Source of the DNA: IMCC26077 sp964418325
Lineage (GTDB): Bacteria > Actinomycetota > Actinomycetes > Nanopelagicales > Nanopelagicaceae
Assembly: GCA_964418325.1 (NCBI GenBank)
Contig: CAYQLC010000003.1
Coordinates: 1-64,000, forward strand
Reading direction: 5' to 3'
DNA length: 64,000 bases
Shown: positions 7,915 to 16,887 of the stretch, one piece after another
How the letters are laid out: each line of letters starts with the position of its first letter
Position numbering within the stretch: the stretch's first letter is position 1
The notes under the pieces: generated by a model
What the model saw: the letters and a program-made list of their open reading frames with translations, nothing else
Databases searched by the model: none
What the model was told of the DNA's origin: nothing
Translations under genes and position numbers: made by a program

Positions 7915-8685
7915 TTAACGTTCCTCGATGTAGTGAAATTCCTCAACATATCGAACGCCGTATTTCGAATCTGCCGCTTTGAGAAATTCGCGCTTTATGA
8001 AGGAATCTAGATCGACTGACTCTCCTGGATGCATATCGTGATAAGTGCGAAGCATATTATCAAGTGGTGTGCGGTGAATTTTAATTGCATCAAATTTTTT
8101 ATCAACGACAGGAGTGATATCTACTGCCCGATTGACAAGTTGGGGACCGCGTGCAACTAGGTATTTTCTAGTTACAAATTTTGGCTTCAAGCCGATATCT
8201 GCGAGTTCGGGAAGGTCAAGATGTCTTCCGGCAGTCCAGCAAGCCTGTTCTACGGCATGACCCGTGATGTAGTGATCTGGATTCTCTTCATAATGTCCCC
8301 AGGGATCAAAAGAAATGACTGTATCGACTTGTAAGAAGCGAAACAAAGTTATCAATCTATGACGAATCTCAGATAACTGCGAATGCTCTAGATAATGATT
8401 TTTATAATCTAGCGAGTACAGCTTCTTTAAACCCAAGAAGTTTGTTACCTCTACCGTTTCGTTATAGAGACGGTATACGGTTTCTGCCATCGAAAGATCA
8501 TAAGAGTCCATCTCGTCATTCGTCGTCTTGATGAAGTAACCGGTATACCCTTCGGATAGTAGCTTCATCGTCAGGCCCCCAGCCAGTATGGCCAAATCGT
8601 CAGAATGGGCAAAAACCGCGGCAAAAACTCGGTTGCTGTTGACCGGTTCCGCGTTCCACGTTTCGAGGACTACGTCAGAATTCAC
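7915..8685 (-). CDS. PIG-L (LmbE-like) family deacetylase
   Basis: A zinc-dependent N-deacetylase of the GlcNAc-PI de-N-acetylase family, 256 residues. The metal motif is AHSDD (26-30) where AHPDD is usual, and the second histidine motif is in NPDHYITGH. The short DMHPGE element near residue 215 is also seen in the family. It is not MshB, which is encoded at 50737. It reads away from a SelA/DgaE-like PLP enzyme, so a shared role in amino-sugar use is possible (inference). The start is GTG at 8683-8685 with a TAGAGT box 6 nt before it. Confidence 0.88.
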   Translation of the reverse strand: MNSDVVLETWNAEPVNSNRVFAAVFAHSDDLAILAGGLTMKLLSEGYTGYFIKTTNDEMDSYDLSMAETVYRLYNETVEVTNFLGLKKLYSLDYKNHYLEHSQLSEIRHRLITLFRFLQVDTVISFDPWGHYEENPDHYITGHAVEQACWTAGRHLDLPELADIGLKPKFVTRKYLVARGPQLVNRAVDITPVVDKKFDAIKIHRTPLDNMLRTYHDMHPGESVDLDSFIKREFLKAADSKYGVRYVEEFHYIEER

Positions 8686-8691
8686 CGCTGA

Positions 8692-8697
8692 ACTCTA
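8692..8697 (-). promoter_or_regulatory. -10 box, leaderless start of the PIG-L gene
   Basis: TAGAGT on the minus strand, 6 nt before the GTG at 8685. Confidence 0.5.
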
Positions 8698-8760
8698 AAA
8701 GATAATTGATTGGTAGTCTAGCCGCTAGATTCCTTGCTACTCATCCCTGAAGGGCTTGCC

Positions 8761-9870
8761 ATGGGTATTTACGATTCACTTGACATCAAAACTCGCATCA
8801 ATGCCGCAGCTTGTTATACCGCGCTTGGTGGTTCAATCATGCCACAGCAAGTTCTCGATGCAATGGTTGATGCTTCCAGGTCATTCATCTCACTGCACGA
8901 ATTGCAACAAAAGGCTGGCGAACGAGTAGCAAAGTTGACCAAGAATGAAGGCGCCTTCATAACTACAGGAGCTGCAGCAGGAATAGTGCTCTCGATTCTC
9001 GCGTGCAGAACTCGTGGAGATCTCGCTGAGATTCAAAGAATTATCGATGGAAATGCCAAACGCTCAGAGGTAATTATGTTCGCTGGTCAGCGGATACCTT
9101 ATGATTCAAATATAAGAGTAGCTGGCTCTGAGTTAGTCACTGTTGGGGATTCAATTCAATCTTTTGATTATCAGCTCGAAGCGAAAATCAATGAGTTCAC
9201 GACTGCAATTTTCTTCTGTGCTGGAGCTCATCTGGCCGGACCCGCACTGTCGCTGGAACGAACAATTGAAATTGCCGCAAAGCACTCGATTCCTGTCATT
9301 GTGGATGCTGCCGCACAATTACCTCCCGTCTCAAATCTATGGCGCTTTACCCATGAATTAGGTGCTGATCTTGCAATATTCAGCGGCGGTAAAGCTCTAC
9401 GTGGCCCTCAATCAAGTGGATTAGTAGTTGGCAAAAAGTCATTCATCGAGGCAATCCGTGTTAATGCAGCTCCATATCCACGCCTTGGTCGAGGTTTTAA
9501 GGCTAGTAAAGAGGAGATAGCCGGATTACTAACTGCTATCGAGTTGTACTTGAATAGAGATCACGATGGCGACTGGAATCGTTGGAGCGCTGTTGTAGAC
9601 CTTTGGTTAGATGTATTGCGAGGTCAAACTTCATGCAAACTCTGGCGCGATGATGTTAACGAAGCAGGTCAACCAACGCCGCGCGTAGCCATCCAACTAA
9701 GCGATCCAATAGCACTTGAAATAATTGCCAAACTTCAAACGTTAGATCCCATTATCGAGGTAGTTCATGACTCTCGGCGGATGATTTGGATTAGCCCAGA
9801 TTCGCTGCAGGATGGTGAGGAAGTTTTGGTAACAAACCAACTTTTGAAGGTGCTACCAAGTAAGAACTAG
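8761..9870 (+). CDS. SelA/DgaE-like PLP-dependent enzyme
   Basis: A fold-type I PLP enzyme of 369 residues in the family that holds selenocysteine synthase SelA and D-glucosaminate-6-phosphate ammonia-lyase DgaE. The N-terminal NAAACYTALGGS region is typical, VDAAAQLPP (181-189) supplies the PLP-contacting Asp, and Lys211 in SGGKALRGPQSSG is the Schiff-base lysine. No selC, selB or selD is near, so a sugar-acid or amino-acid lyase is more likely than selenocysteine synthesis. The start at ATG 8761 follows GAAGGG; TTG 8734 would add nine residues. Its stop overlaps the convergent aldolase stop. Confidence 0.85.
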   Translation: MGIYDSLDIKTRINAAACYTALGGSIMPQQVLDAMVDASRSFISLHELQQKAGERVAKLTKNEGAFITTGAAAGIVLSILACRTRGDLAEIQRIIDGNAKRSEVIMFAGQRIPYDSNIRVAGSELVTVGDSIQSFDYQLEAKINEFTTAIFFCAGAHLAGPALSLERTIEIAAKHSIPVIVDAAAQLPPVSNLWRFTHELGADLAIFSGGKALRGPQSSGLVVGKKSFIEAIRVNAAPYPRLGRGFKASKEEIAGLLTAIELYLNRDHDGDWNRWSAVVDLWLDVLRGQTSCKLWRDDVNEAGQPTPRVAIQLSDPIALEIIAKLQTLDPIIEVVHDSRRMIWISPDSLQDGEEVLVTNQLLKVLPSKN

Positions 9871-10757
9871 ATAGAAGCCTGATAGATGCTCTCTATTGCG
9901 CCATCAAGCACTTTATCGAATTCTGCATCACTTTGAGCGGCGCTAAGTCCCTCAGTGAGGGCACGCGAGAAGCTCGCAATCACTCCATCATTCTTTGCGA
10001 GCATTGCATTCGCATCATCACGGGTGTATCCGCCAGAAAGCGCAACCACCCGAAGGACACGAGGGTGGTCGACTAATTGCTTGTAGAAATTGACTTGCGA
10101 GGGCAAAGTTAACTTCAACATTACTTGTTGATCACCAGATAATTTGTCGAGTTCTTTGACAATCGCTTCTCGAAGTAACTCTTCACATTTTTCCTTCTCC
10201 ACGCTCTTGATATCTACTTCAGGCTCAATAATTGGCATGAGACCACCAGCGAGAATCATTTTGCCAAATTCGAATTGCTGAGCGACAACTGCATCTATTC
10301 CCTTAGGGTTTGCGAGCTTGATCACAGAGCGCATTTTGGTGCCAAAGACCCCATGTGAAAGAGCGCTGGAGATTCGTGCTGCTAGTTGCGGAATTGGTTT
10401 CATGATCTGCACGCCATCAACTTCCTCTGCCAAACCATTATCCACTTTCAGGAATGGCACTATCCCCTTCTTTTGCCATAAGAATTCTGCGCTTCCCATG
10501 CCATCTATCTGTCGTTCCATCGTCATCTCAAAGAGGATTACGCCAAGAATTCTCTCGCTCGTGAAGACTGGACTTTTGATGATTCGGGCGCGCATCGCAT
10601 GGACAAGGTCGAACATCTCAGATTCAGATGAATAGGAACTTTCATCTACTCCGTAGAGCTTCAAAGCTTTTGGCGTGCTGCCACCACTTTGATCCAATGC
10701 AGCAATGAAGCCTCGACGGGACCTCACTTGGCTTAATTGCTCTTGATATGTGGACAT
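9867..10757 (-). CDS. Fructose-bisphosphate aldolase class I (Fda type)
   Basis: Cleaves fructose 1,6-bisphosphate to glyceraldehyde 3-phosphate and dihydroxyacetone phosphate in glycolysis. The 296 residues match the metal-independent Staphylococcus-type class I enzyme: ALDQSGGSTPKAL near the N-terminus, VPFLKVDNGLAEE (100-112), IEPEVD (177-182) and Lys215 in VMLKLTLP as the Schiff-base residue. The Lys usual in the KVDKGLA segment is Asn here (residue 107). A strong ribosome site, GGGAGAGGAAG, precedes the ATG, so unlike many neighbours this gene has a leader; TAGGGT at 10785-10790 could be its -10 box. Confidence 0.93.
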   Translation of the reverse strand: MSTYQEQLSQVRSRRGFIAALDQSGGSTPKALKLYGVDESSYSSESEMFDLVHAMRARIIKSPVFTSERILGVILFEMTMERQIDGMGSAEFLWQKKGIVPFLKVDNGLAEEVDGVQIMKPIPQLAARISSALSHGVFGTKMRSVIKLANPKGIDAVVAQQFEFGKMILAGGLMPIIEPEVDIKSVEKEKCEELLREAIVKELDKLSGDQQVMLKLTLPSQVNFYKQLVDHPRVLRVVALSGGYTRDDANAMLAKNDGVIASFSRALTEGLSAAQSDAEFDKVLDGAIESIYQASI

Positions 10758-10782
10758 GGATCTTCCTCTCCCGAATCTAGGT

Positions 10783-12384
10783 TCACCCTAACGCTTCGCC
10801 AGCACTTTCCTCTCGTGCTGCACGATAGTCCTCGTTACTTCGCAGTGGCGTCTCACGTAAGAATAATGCGAGGAAAACTCCGAATAAAGTCACGGGGGCA
10901 GCGACAAGGAAGACAACGTGGAATGAGTTGACGAATGAATCGATTATTGTCGATTGCACTTCAGGGGGTAACTTCTCGATACCCGCGGTGTTATTACTAA
11001 TCTCAGCTAATTGATTCACATCAAGCCCAGCAATTGAATCTGGATTCTTTGTCGCTACTTCTCGAATTCCTGACTCGAGGTAATGGTTGAGACGATTGGT
11101 CAATACTGCACCAAAGAACGCTGTGCCGAACACGCTTCCCAGCGATCTAAAGAATGTGTTAGAACTAGTCGCAATTCCCATATCTTTGAAGTCAACAGCG
11201 TTCTGAAGGGCAATCACGATGGTCTGCATAGAAAGACCAAGCCCAACGCCAACTACTATGGCAAAGAGCGCAAGCTGCCAATATGGAGATTGTGCTTCGA
11301 GCGTGGCCATGCCTAATAGGCCAAGAGTCATAATGGCCGTGCCGGCAATGGGGAAACGTTTGTACTTACCGGTTTTACTTATAGCTTTTCCACTAATGAT
11401 TGATGTTGACACTATTCCTAGCATGAGCGGAATGAGTTTGAGTCCCGCCTCGGTCGCACCATAGCCCTTGACCACTTGCATATACAGCGGAATCATCACA
11501 ATCGCACCAAACATACCTGCACCTATGACCGCGCCCAGCCCAGATGTCAACGAAAAAGTGTGATTCTTAAATAGTGATAGCGGGATGATGGGTTCTTTTG
11601 CGCGCGACTCCCAAAACAAGAAAATAATCACCAAGACGAGCCCAAAAGTCGCAGATGAAATAGTGTGCCAGTCGCGCCACCCGTCTTCTGGACCAAATAC
11701 AGATACTGCAAAAAGTAGAGAAGTTACGCCAGCAACCATCAAAATTGCGCCTAGGTAATCTATTGAGTGCTCGCGCTTGACTCTCGGGATATGAAGCACC
11801 GCTGAGGTAATGATGAGCGAAGCAATTCCAAAAGGTAAATTAATGTAAAAAATCCAACGCCAACCGGTAATTCCTAGGAACTCTCCGCTATCAGAGAAGA
11901 AACCGCCAAGGAGTGGTCCGGCAACTGAGGAAAGCCCCCACACTGCGCCGAAATACCCTTGATATCGTCCACGCTCGCGAGGAGGCACGATATCCCCAAT
12001 TATCACGAAGGTAAGGGCCATCAATCCGCCGGCGCCAAGACCTTGCAAACCTCGGAAGAGGATTAACTGCGTCATGCTAGTGGAGGCTCCAGCAAGGAAT
12101 GAACCGATTAAAAAAGTAACTATGGCAAATTGGAAAACAATTCTTCGTCCATACAAGTCCGAGATTTTTCCATAAAGCGGAGTGGAAGCTGTTGAGGTCA
12201 GAAGATACGCAGTCACCACCCACGTGTAGTGGTTGAGTCCATTGAAATCTTCAACGATATTTTTAAGCGCAGTTGAAACAATCGTTTGATCGAGCGCCGC
12301 TAATAGCAAGCCAGTCATTAAGCCGCTGAGAATGATCATTATCTCTCTATGCGTGTGCTCTTTTCGCTCGACTGGTTCGCTCAT
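10783..12384 (-). CDS. MFS drug:H+ antiporter, DHA2 (EmrB/QacA) family
   Basis: A 533-residue exporter with about 14 membrane segments. Signatures include LDQTIVSTAL in the first helix, PLYGKISDLYGRR (motif A) between helices 2 and 3, and RGLQGLGAGGLMAL (motif B). The family expels varied compounds using the proton gradient; the substrate cannot be told. The start overlaps the argG stop by four bases (ATGA), an unusual partner for a biosynthetic gene and perhaps a link to export of an arginine-related compound (inference). Confidence 0.92.
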   Translation of the reverse strand: MSEPVERKEHTHREIMIILSGLMTGLLLAALDQTIVSTALKNIVEDFNGLNHYTWVVTAYLLTSTASTPLYGKISDLYGRRIVFQFAIVTFLIGSFLAGASTSMTQLILFRGLQGLGAGGLMALTFVIIGDIVPPRERGRYQGYFGAVWGLSSVAGPLLGGFFSDSGEFLGITGWRWIFYINLPFGIASLIITSAVLHIPRVKREHSIDYLGAILMVAGVTSLLFAVSVFGPEDGWRDWHTISSATFGLVLVIIFLFWESRAKEPIIPLSLFKNHTFSLTSGLGAVIGAGMFGAIVMIPLYMQVVKGYGATEAGLKLIPLMLGIVSTSIISGKAISKTGKYKRFPIAGTAIMTLGLLGMATLEAQSPYWQLALFAIVVGVGLGLSMQTIVIALQNAVDFKDMGIATSSNTFFRSLGSVFGTAFFGAVLTNRLNHYLESGIREVATKNPDSIAGLDVNQLAEISNNTAGIEKLPPEVQSTIIDSFVNSFHVVFLVAAPVTLFGVFLALFLRETPLRSNEDYRAAREESAGEALG

Positions 12385-13724
12385 TTACCCTCTTTTTCGC
12401 CCTCGATCTCGGCTACTAATCTGAATTCGCCTGAGCCCAACTGTCCTTGTTTGGTATACATCTCCAGCTTCGCGCGAGTATCCGCGATATCCAAATTGCG
12501 CATGGTGAGTTGTCCAATTCGATCGGTTGGACCAAACGCTGCCCCTTGCGTCCGCTCCATCGAAAGTTTTTCCGGGTGATAACTGAAATTAGGTCCGCTC
12601 GTATCAAGAATCGAGTAATCATCTCCCCGACGAAGTCGCAAAGTCACTGATCCCGTGACAGCGCTTGCAACCCAACGTTGCAAAGATTCACGGAGCATCA
12701 ATGCCTGTGGATCTAGCCAGCGACCTTCGTATAGCAGGCGACCAAGTCGTCGCCCTTCAGCATGGTAATTTGCCAGAGTATCTTCGTTGTGAATCGCCGA
12801 AATCAAGCGTTCATAGGCGATGAACAAAAGCGCCATGCCGGGGGCTTCATAGATACCTCGACTTTTTGCTTCGATAATCCGATTCTCAATCTGATCACTC
12901 ATGCCTAAGCCATGTCGCCCACCAACAGCATTTGCCTCACGCATAAGCGAGACCGAATCATTAAATTTCTCTCCATTTATCGCTACAGGTCGTCCTTGAT
13001 AAAAATCAATGATGACATCTTCGCTATCAATCTTTACTGATGCGTCCCAGAATCGCACACCCATAATTGGTTCGACAATTTCAATAGAAGTTTCGAGATG
13101 CTCAAGTTGTTTTGCTTCATGGGTCGCGCCCAAGATATTTGCATCCGTGGAGTATGCCTTTTCACTGCTGTCCCGATAAGGAAGTTTGTGGGCTACCAGC
13201 CACTCGGACATCTCCCTGCGTCCACCCAATTCCCGAACGAAATCTTGATCTAACCATGGTTTGTAAATCCGCAAATCTGGATTCGCCAGAAGGCCATACC
13301 GATAGAAACGTTCAATGTCATTACCTTTGTAGGTTGAACCATCGCCCCATATGGAAACCTGATCATCAAGCATCGCTCGAACAAGCAGAGTGCCAGTGAC
13401 GGCACGCCCTAACGGAGTAGTGTTGAAGTACTGTTTACCGCCAGAGCGGATGTGAAAAGCTCCACAAGCGATAGCCGCTAAACCCTCTTCGACAAGAAAG
13501 CTCTTGCAATCAACCAGTCGTGCTATTTCGGCGCCGTACTCACGGGCTCGCCCTGGAACAGATTCAATATTTGGTTCATCGTATTGCCCCAAATCTGCGG
13601 TGTATGCGCAGGGAATGGCCCCGTTAGCGCGCATCCAAGCAACGGCAACCGAGGTGTCGAGCCCACCGGAGAAGGCGATACCCACTCGCTCTCCCTTGGG
13701 AAGCGAGGCAAGAACCTTGGACAT
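12381..13724 (-). CDS. argG: Argininosuccinate synthase, long type
   Basis: Joins citrulline and aspartate with ATP to make argininosuccinate, the penultimate step of arginine synthesis. The 447-residue length and sequence fit the E. coli-type long form rather than the roughly 400-residue form common in Actinobacteria. The PP-loop AFSGGLDTS (17-25) binds ATP; GDGSTYKGNDIERF and NAVGGRHGLG are further family motifs. No other arg gene is nearby. It leads a two-gene unit with the MFS exporter. The ATG at 13724 has a TAGGCT box 6 nt upstream. Confidence 0.95.
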   Translation of the reverse strand: MSKVLASLPKGERVGIAFSGGLDTSVAVAWMRANGAIPCAYTADLGQYDEPNIESVPGRAREYGAEIARLVDCKSFLVEEGLAAIACGAFHIRSGGKQYFNTTPLGRAVTGTLLVRAMLDDQVSIWGDGSTYKGNDIERFYRYGLLANPDLRIYKPWLDQDFVRELGGRREMSEWLVAHKLPYRDSSEKAYSTDANILGATHEAKQLEHLETSIEIVEPIMGVRFWDASVKIDSEDVIIDFYQGRPVAINGEKFNDSVSLMREANAVGGRHGLGMSDQIENRIIEAKSRGIYEAPGMALLFIAYERLISAIHNEDTLANYHAEGRRLGRLLYEGRWLDPQALMLRESLQRWVASAVTGSVTLRLRRGDDYSILDTSGPNFSYHPEKLSMERTQGAAFGPTDRIGQLTMRNLDIADTRAKLEMYTKQGQLGSGEFRLVAEIEGEKEGK

Positions 13725-13730
13725 GAGGAC

Positions 13731-13736
13731 AGCCTA
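13731..13736 (-). promoter_or_regulatory. -10 box, leaderless start of argG
   Basis: TAGGCT on the minus strand, 6 nt before the ATG. The rest of this 71-base gap holds a weak 5-bp inverted repeat (13776-13792) after ctaB, without a T-run. Confidence 0.55.
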
Positions 13737-13795
13737 ACCGAACCGGCAGTACCCAGGTAGCCGCCGACACCCCTATGGGCGCGTTTGGCCCAGTA

Positions 13796-14674
13796 CTAAG
13801 AGATAAGAACAGCCAACACGATAACGAGTGAAAGCACGCTCAGATAAGAGATTGATCCATGAAAGATTCGTTCAGCAATCCTGCCGCGCCGTTGTTCATC
13901 GCTGTTTCGCAGCTGCCAAACAAGATAAAGAAAATAACCACCAAGAATTATCGCCATGACGAAATACCACCAGGTCAAATCGGCAATCACACCAAGTGCT
14001 AGAGATGATGCAATCATCGCCACCGCATGTCCCAGCATCTGTCGCGTCACTATTGTCTCTGGTGCGACAACCGGAAGCATCGGTACCTTTGCCCGCGAAT
14101 AATCATCCTTATATTTGATAGCCAACGCCCAAAAATGTGGTGGTGTCCAGAAAAAGACAACAAGGAATAGTAGGAGCGCACTCCACGATAAATTATTCGC
14201 TACCGCTGCCCAACCAATGAGTACTGGCATACATCCTGCGATTCCTCCCCAAACTATGTTTTGTGGAGTGCGTCGCTTAAGTACAGCTGTGTAAACCCCG
14301 ACATAAAAGAGAATAGCTACCAAAGTAAGAGCGGTGGCCAGCGGGTTAGTAAATACCCAAAAGATTCCTAATGACAGGAGAGCAAGGAAGAAGGCGAAGG
14401 CTAAAGCCCCCTGAGTTGAGATTGAGCCAACAACTAGCGGTCGTTTGGAAGTTCGTCCCATAGCAATATCAAGATCTTGCTCCATAACTTGGTTGAAAGC
14501 ATTTGCCGAACCGGCCGCAAGAGTTCCGCCAACAAGCGTCGCCACTGTGAGAACAAGATCCGGAATGCCACGTTGCGCAAGAATCATCGCAGGCAAGGTC
14601 GAAACAAGGAGCAATTCGACGACGCGCAGCTTCATCAAAGCGAGGAGGGAGCGAAAAGTTACTGCCAAAGACAC
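13796..14674 (-). CDS. ctaB: Protohaem IX farnesyltransferase (haem O synthase)
   Basis: Attaches a farnesyl chain to haem B to form haem O for cytochrome oxidase. The 292 residues contain about nine membrane segments and the UbiA-type motif NAFNQVMEQDLDIAMGRT (about 60-77), in which the acidic residues bind Mg-diphosphate; the second motif lies in YKDDYSRAKVPMLP. In many actinobacteria this gene sits by the pentose-phosphate genes and ctaA; here it follows a methyltransferase gene nine bases away, so the two are probably cotranscribed. Confidence 0.94.
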   Translation of the reverse strand: MSLAVTFRSLLALMKLRVVELLLVSTLPAMILAQRGIPDLVLTVATLVGGTLAAGSANAFNQVMEQDLDIAMGRTSKRPLVVGSISTQGALAFAFFLALLSLGIFWVFTNPLATALTLVAILFYVGVYTAVLKRRTPQNIVWGGIAGCMPVLIGWAAVANNLSWSALLLFLVVFFWTPPHFWALAIKYKDDYSRAKVPMLPVVAPETIVTRQMLGHAVAMIASSLALGVIADLTWWYFVMAIILGGYFLYLVWQLRNSDEQRRGRIAERIFHGSISYLSVLSLVIVLAVLIS

Positions 14675-14683
14675 AGTAGAACT

Positions 14684-15916
14684 CTAGTCGTCCAACGGAA
14701 TGCCGCCCAACTTCAACCGTTCACTAAGAGCAGGTTTGACTCCCCAGAGCTCACAAGTGTGGCGATACTCACGAAGTTTCTCGAGTTGTCGCACCTGAAC
14801 TTCTGCTGCTCCGGTTCTATCTACCGCTCGAATCATCAGATTACGAGCGGTGTGATCACCTGAGATAAATTCGAACACTTCAGCATCGTATCCGACCACC
14901 TCTAATACCAACGTGCGAAGAGCGTCCGTTAAAAGATCAACTTGTCGGACAGCCAGAATTCCATGCTCAAAAATAGGTGCAAGCGCCTCTGGTCCAATCT
15001 TTATCTGTCTGTGTAGATGGTTCTGGCAACATGGTGCGGTGAGGATGATTCTCGCTCTCGCAGCAACTGCCCAAGCTAATGCATCATCAGTAGCGGTATC
15101 GCAGGCGTGTAGCGCAATCACCACATCGACTGGAGTGACCGGAAACTCCGAAATGGCTGAATCGACAAATCGAACCTGGTTATTGATACCTAGAGCTTTG
15201 GCAATCGACTCATTCCGATTACGCGTCTTTTCTCTGATATCCACTCCAATGAAAGAAACAGCCCGCCCCTTGAGTTGTAATAATCGAAATGCTGCAAAAG
15301 TTAGATAAGCATGTCCACATCCCAAATCAATTATTCGAATTGGATCCTTGATATTTTTTACTGCATCGATGCTGATGTTGAGAATCTTCAAGAATTCCTC
15401 TACTTGAAGATACTTGTCGCGCATCGATGGCTTTACCTTGCCGCTGTTATCTGAAATTCCAATCGCGATAAGAAAAGGGTCACTCTCTGATAAGAAACGG
15501 GCTTTTATTTCGTCATGTTGATAGTCTGGTCGCAAATCTACCCGTGATGATTTTCTGAAAACTTGACCTTTCTTGCCAATTCGTATCTGCAGACTCTCAT
15601 TGCGAGTCTCAACCAGGAAATTTGCAAATCCTGAAGCGAATAGATCGAGAGCCTCGAATTCTTGTGCTGAGAGGTTCTTTGTTATCACGCCCTCTTCACC
15701 ACTGAACTGGAGTTGAAGTTTTAACTCCCCTTTGATCAAAACCGGGCGGACATCAACTCGGTCGTAGGAGGGGTGAAAATTCCGTCGTCGACCTGAGAAG
15801 ACCGCTCGGACGAAGTCGCCTACATCTGTTACCCGACGGTAAACATCCGCGCGAGCATGCTGCCACTCTTGCGCTGTTTTGCTCTCTTCAAGAGGCAAAT
15901 TTGAAGCGGTTGCCAT
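14684..15916 (-). CDS. Class I SAM-dependent methyltransferase (Methyltransf_32 type)
   Basis: A 410-residue methyltransferase. An N-terminal region of about 180 residues precedes a Rossmann domain with the SAM motif DLGCGHAYLTF (about 196-206), the ALHACDTATDDAL signature and APCCQNH. This set recalls the PF13679 group that includes RRNAD1/METTL25-like proteins, so an RNA target is possible, though unproven. It leads a unit with ctaB. The ATG at 15916 has TAGATT 7 nt before it. Confidence 0.85.
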   Translation of the reverse strand: MATASNLPLEESKTAQEWQHARADVYRRVTDVGDFVRAVFSGRRRNFHPSYDRVDVRPVLIKGELKLQLQFSGEEGVITKNLSAQEFEALDLFASGFANFLVETRNESLQIRIGKKGQVFRKSSRVDLRPDYQHDEIKARFLSESDPFLIAIGISDNSGKVKPSMRDKYLQVEEFLKILNISIDAVKNIKDPIRIIDLGCGHAYLTFAAFRLLQLKGRAVSFIGVDIREKTRNRNESIAKALGINNQVRFVDSAISEFPVTPVDVVIALHACDTATDDALAWAVAARARIILTAPCCQNHLHRQIKIGPEALAPIFEHGILAVRQVDLLTDALRTLVLEVVGYDAEVFEFISGDHTARNLMIRAVDRTGAAEVQVRQLEKLREYRHTCELWGVKPALSERLKLGGIPLDD

Positions 15917-15923
15917 AGTTCAC

Positions 15924-15929
15924 AATCTA
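15924..15929 (-). promoter_or_regulatory. -10 box, leaderless start of the methyltransferase
   Basis: TAGATT on the minus strand, 7 nt before the ATG. The divergent gene's box is 14 bases away. Confidence 0.5.
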
Positions 15930-15942
15930 GCCTAAGACACCT

Positions 15943-15948
15943 TACGAT
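15943..15948 (+). promoter_or_regulatory. -10 box, leaderless start of the mutarotase-like gene
   Basis: TACGAT, 6 nt before the ATG at 15955. Confidence 0.5.
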
Positions 15949-15954
15949 ACGGAG

Positions 15955-16884
15955 ATGGGTCACGAACACAATGAAGTAGTTGAACTTTCTACGACAGCAA
16001 TTACAGTCAAAATCGATCTAACTCGCGGTGGCACAATCACGCATATCGGTAAGAATGCTGAGAAAGACTCAAATGTTCTCGCATGGTACGAGTTTGATGA
16101 TATCCAAGAGCTCCCTATTGATTACCCACATGGTGAGAGCGAGCATTATTGGATGTCTCGCTACCGCGGTGGCTGGCAGTTATTGACCCCAAGTGCAGAT
16201 AAGGAGTGTGACGTTGGTGGAAGACATCACAGTTTTCACGGCGATAGCTCGATTCTGCCATGGCATCTGGTGGAGAAAACAAAAAATGAGATTGTCCATG
16301 ATGTAGTGATTTTTGATGCCTTACATGTGCATCGAGTAGCACACCTAGATAGTGATAAACCGTTACTAACTGTCACAACAACTATTAAGAACATCGGAAA
16401 TAAGATTGAGCCGTTTATAAAAGTTGAACATATTGCTTACCGAGGTTCGGATAATGGTGTCGTCACTGGACCAGAGAACACAGTGTGGAAATTTCATGAT
16501 TATGTGCAAGAGGGTTTCAGTGGAGAGTTCAAATGGAAGGATATGGACTCACACGGAGTGAACATCCGTAATCGAAATATGGATAAGGAAGCTCGTTTGG
16601 TTTACATACTTCGTGACAGTGAAGGCTGGATCGAGTGGCAGAATCCAGATTTCGGCCAGCGCACCAGGGCAAGTTGGGATCCCAAAGAATTTCCACACCT
16701 TTGGTATTGGCAAGAGAATGGCGCAGATATTTTCCCGTTCCATCGCCGGACAAAAATTACCGCGTTAGAACCAGCATCGGTGCCACCCGGTACACGACTC
16801 GTTGGAGCGGTAGAAAAGAACCTCGCGTCCACGCTTAATCCTGGAGAAGCGCACACTTTCTCAATAACTATCGAACTGAAGTAG
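15955..16884 (+). CDS. Galactose-mutarotase-fold (aldose 1-epimerase-like) protein
   Basis: A 309-residue cytosolic protein with the beta-sandwich layout of aldose 1-epimerases: TRGGTITHIG near the start, a SRYRGGWQLLTPSADKE segment (about 65-81) and HHSFHGD (91-97), which recalls the histidine-bearing sugar site. It is probably a sugar-binding or sugar-epimerising enzyme, but the substrate cannot be read from the sequence and its active-site residues are only partly matched. It stands as a single gene, convergent with the small membrane gene at 16888. Confidence 0.75.
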   Translation: MGHEHNEVVELSTTAITVKIDLTRGGTITHIGKNAEKDSNVLAWYEFDDIQELPIDYPHGESEHYWMSRYRGGWQLLTPSADKECDVGGRHHSFHGDSSILPWHLVEKTKNEIVHDVVIFDALHVHRVAHLDSDKPLLTVTTTIKNIGNKIEPFIKVEHIAYRGSDNGVVTGPENTVWKFHDYVQEGFSGEFKWKDMDSHGVNIRNRNMDKEARLVYILRDSEGWIEWQNPDFGQRTRASWDPKEFPHLWYWQENGADIFPFHRRTKITALEPASVPPGTRLVGAVEKNLASTLNPGEAHTFSITIELK

Positions 16885-16887
16885 TTA

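Noticed and set aside
7915..8685. This PIG-L protein as MshB or Mca
   Set aside because: Its loops differ and a clear MshB is encoded at 50737-51609.
8761..9870. Selenocysteine synthase SelA
   Set aside because: Family resemblance only; no selB, selC or selD in view, and DgaE-like lyases share the motifs.
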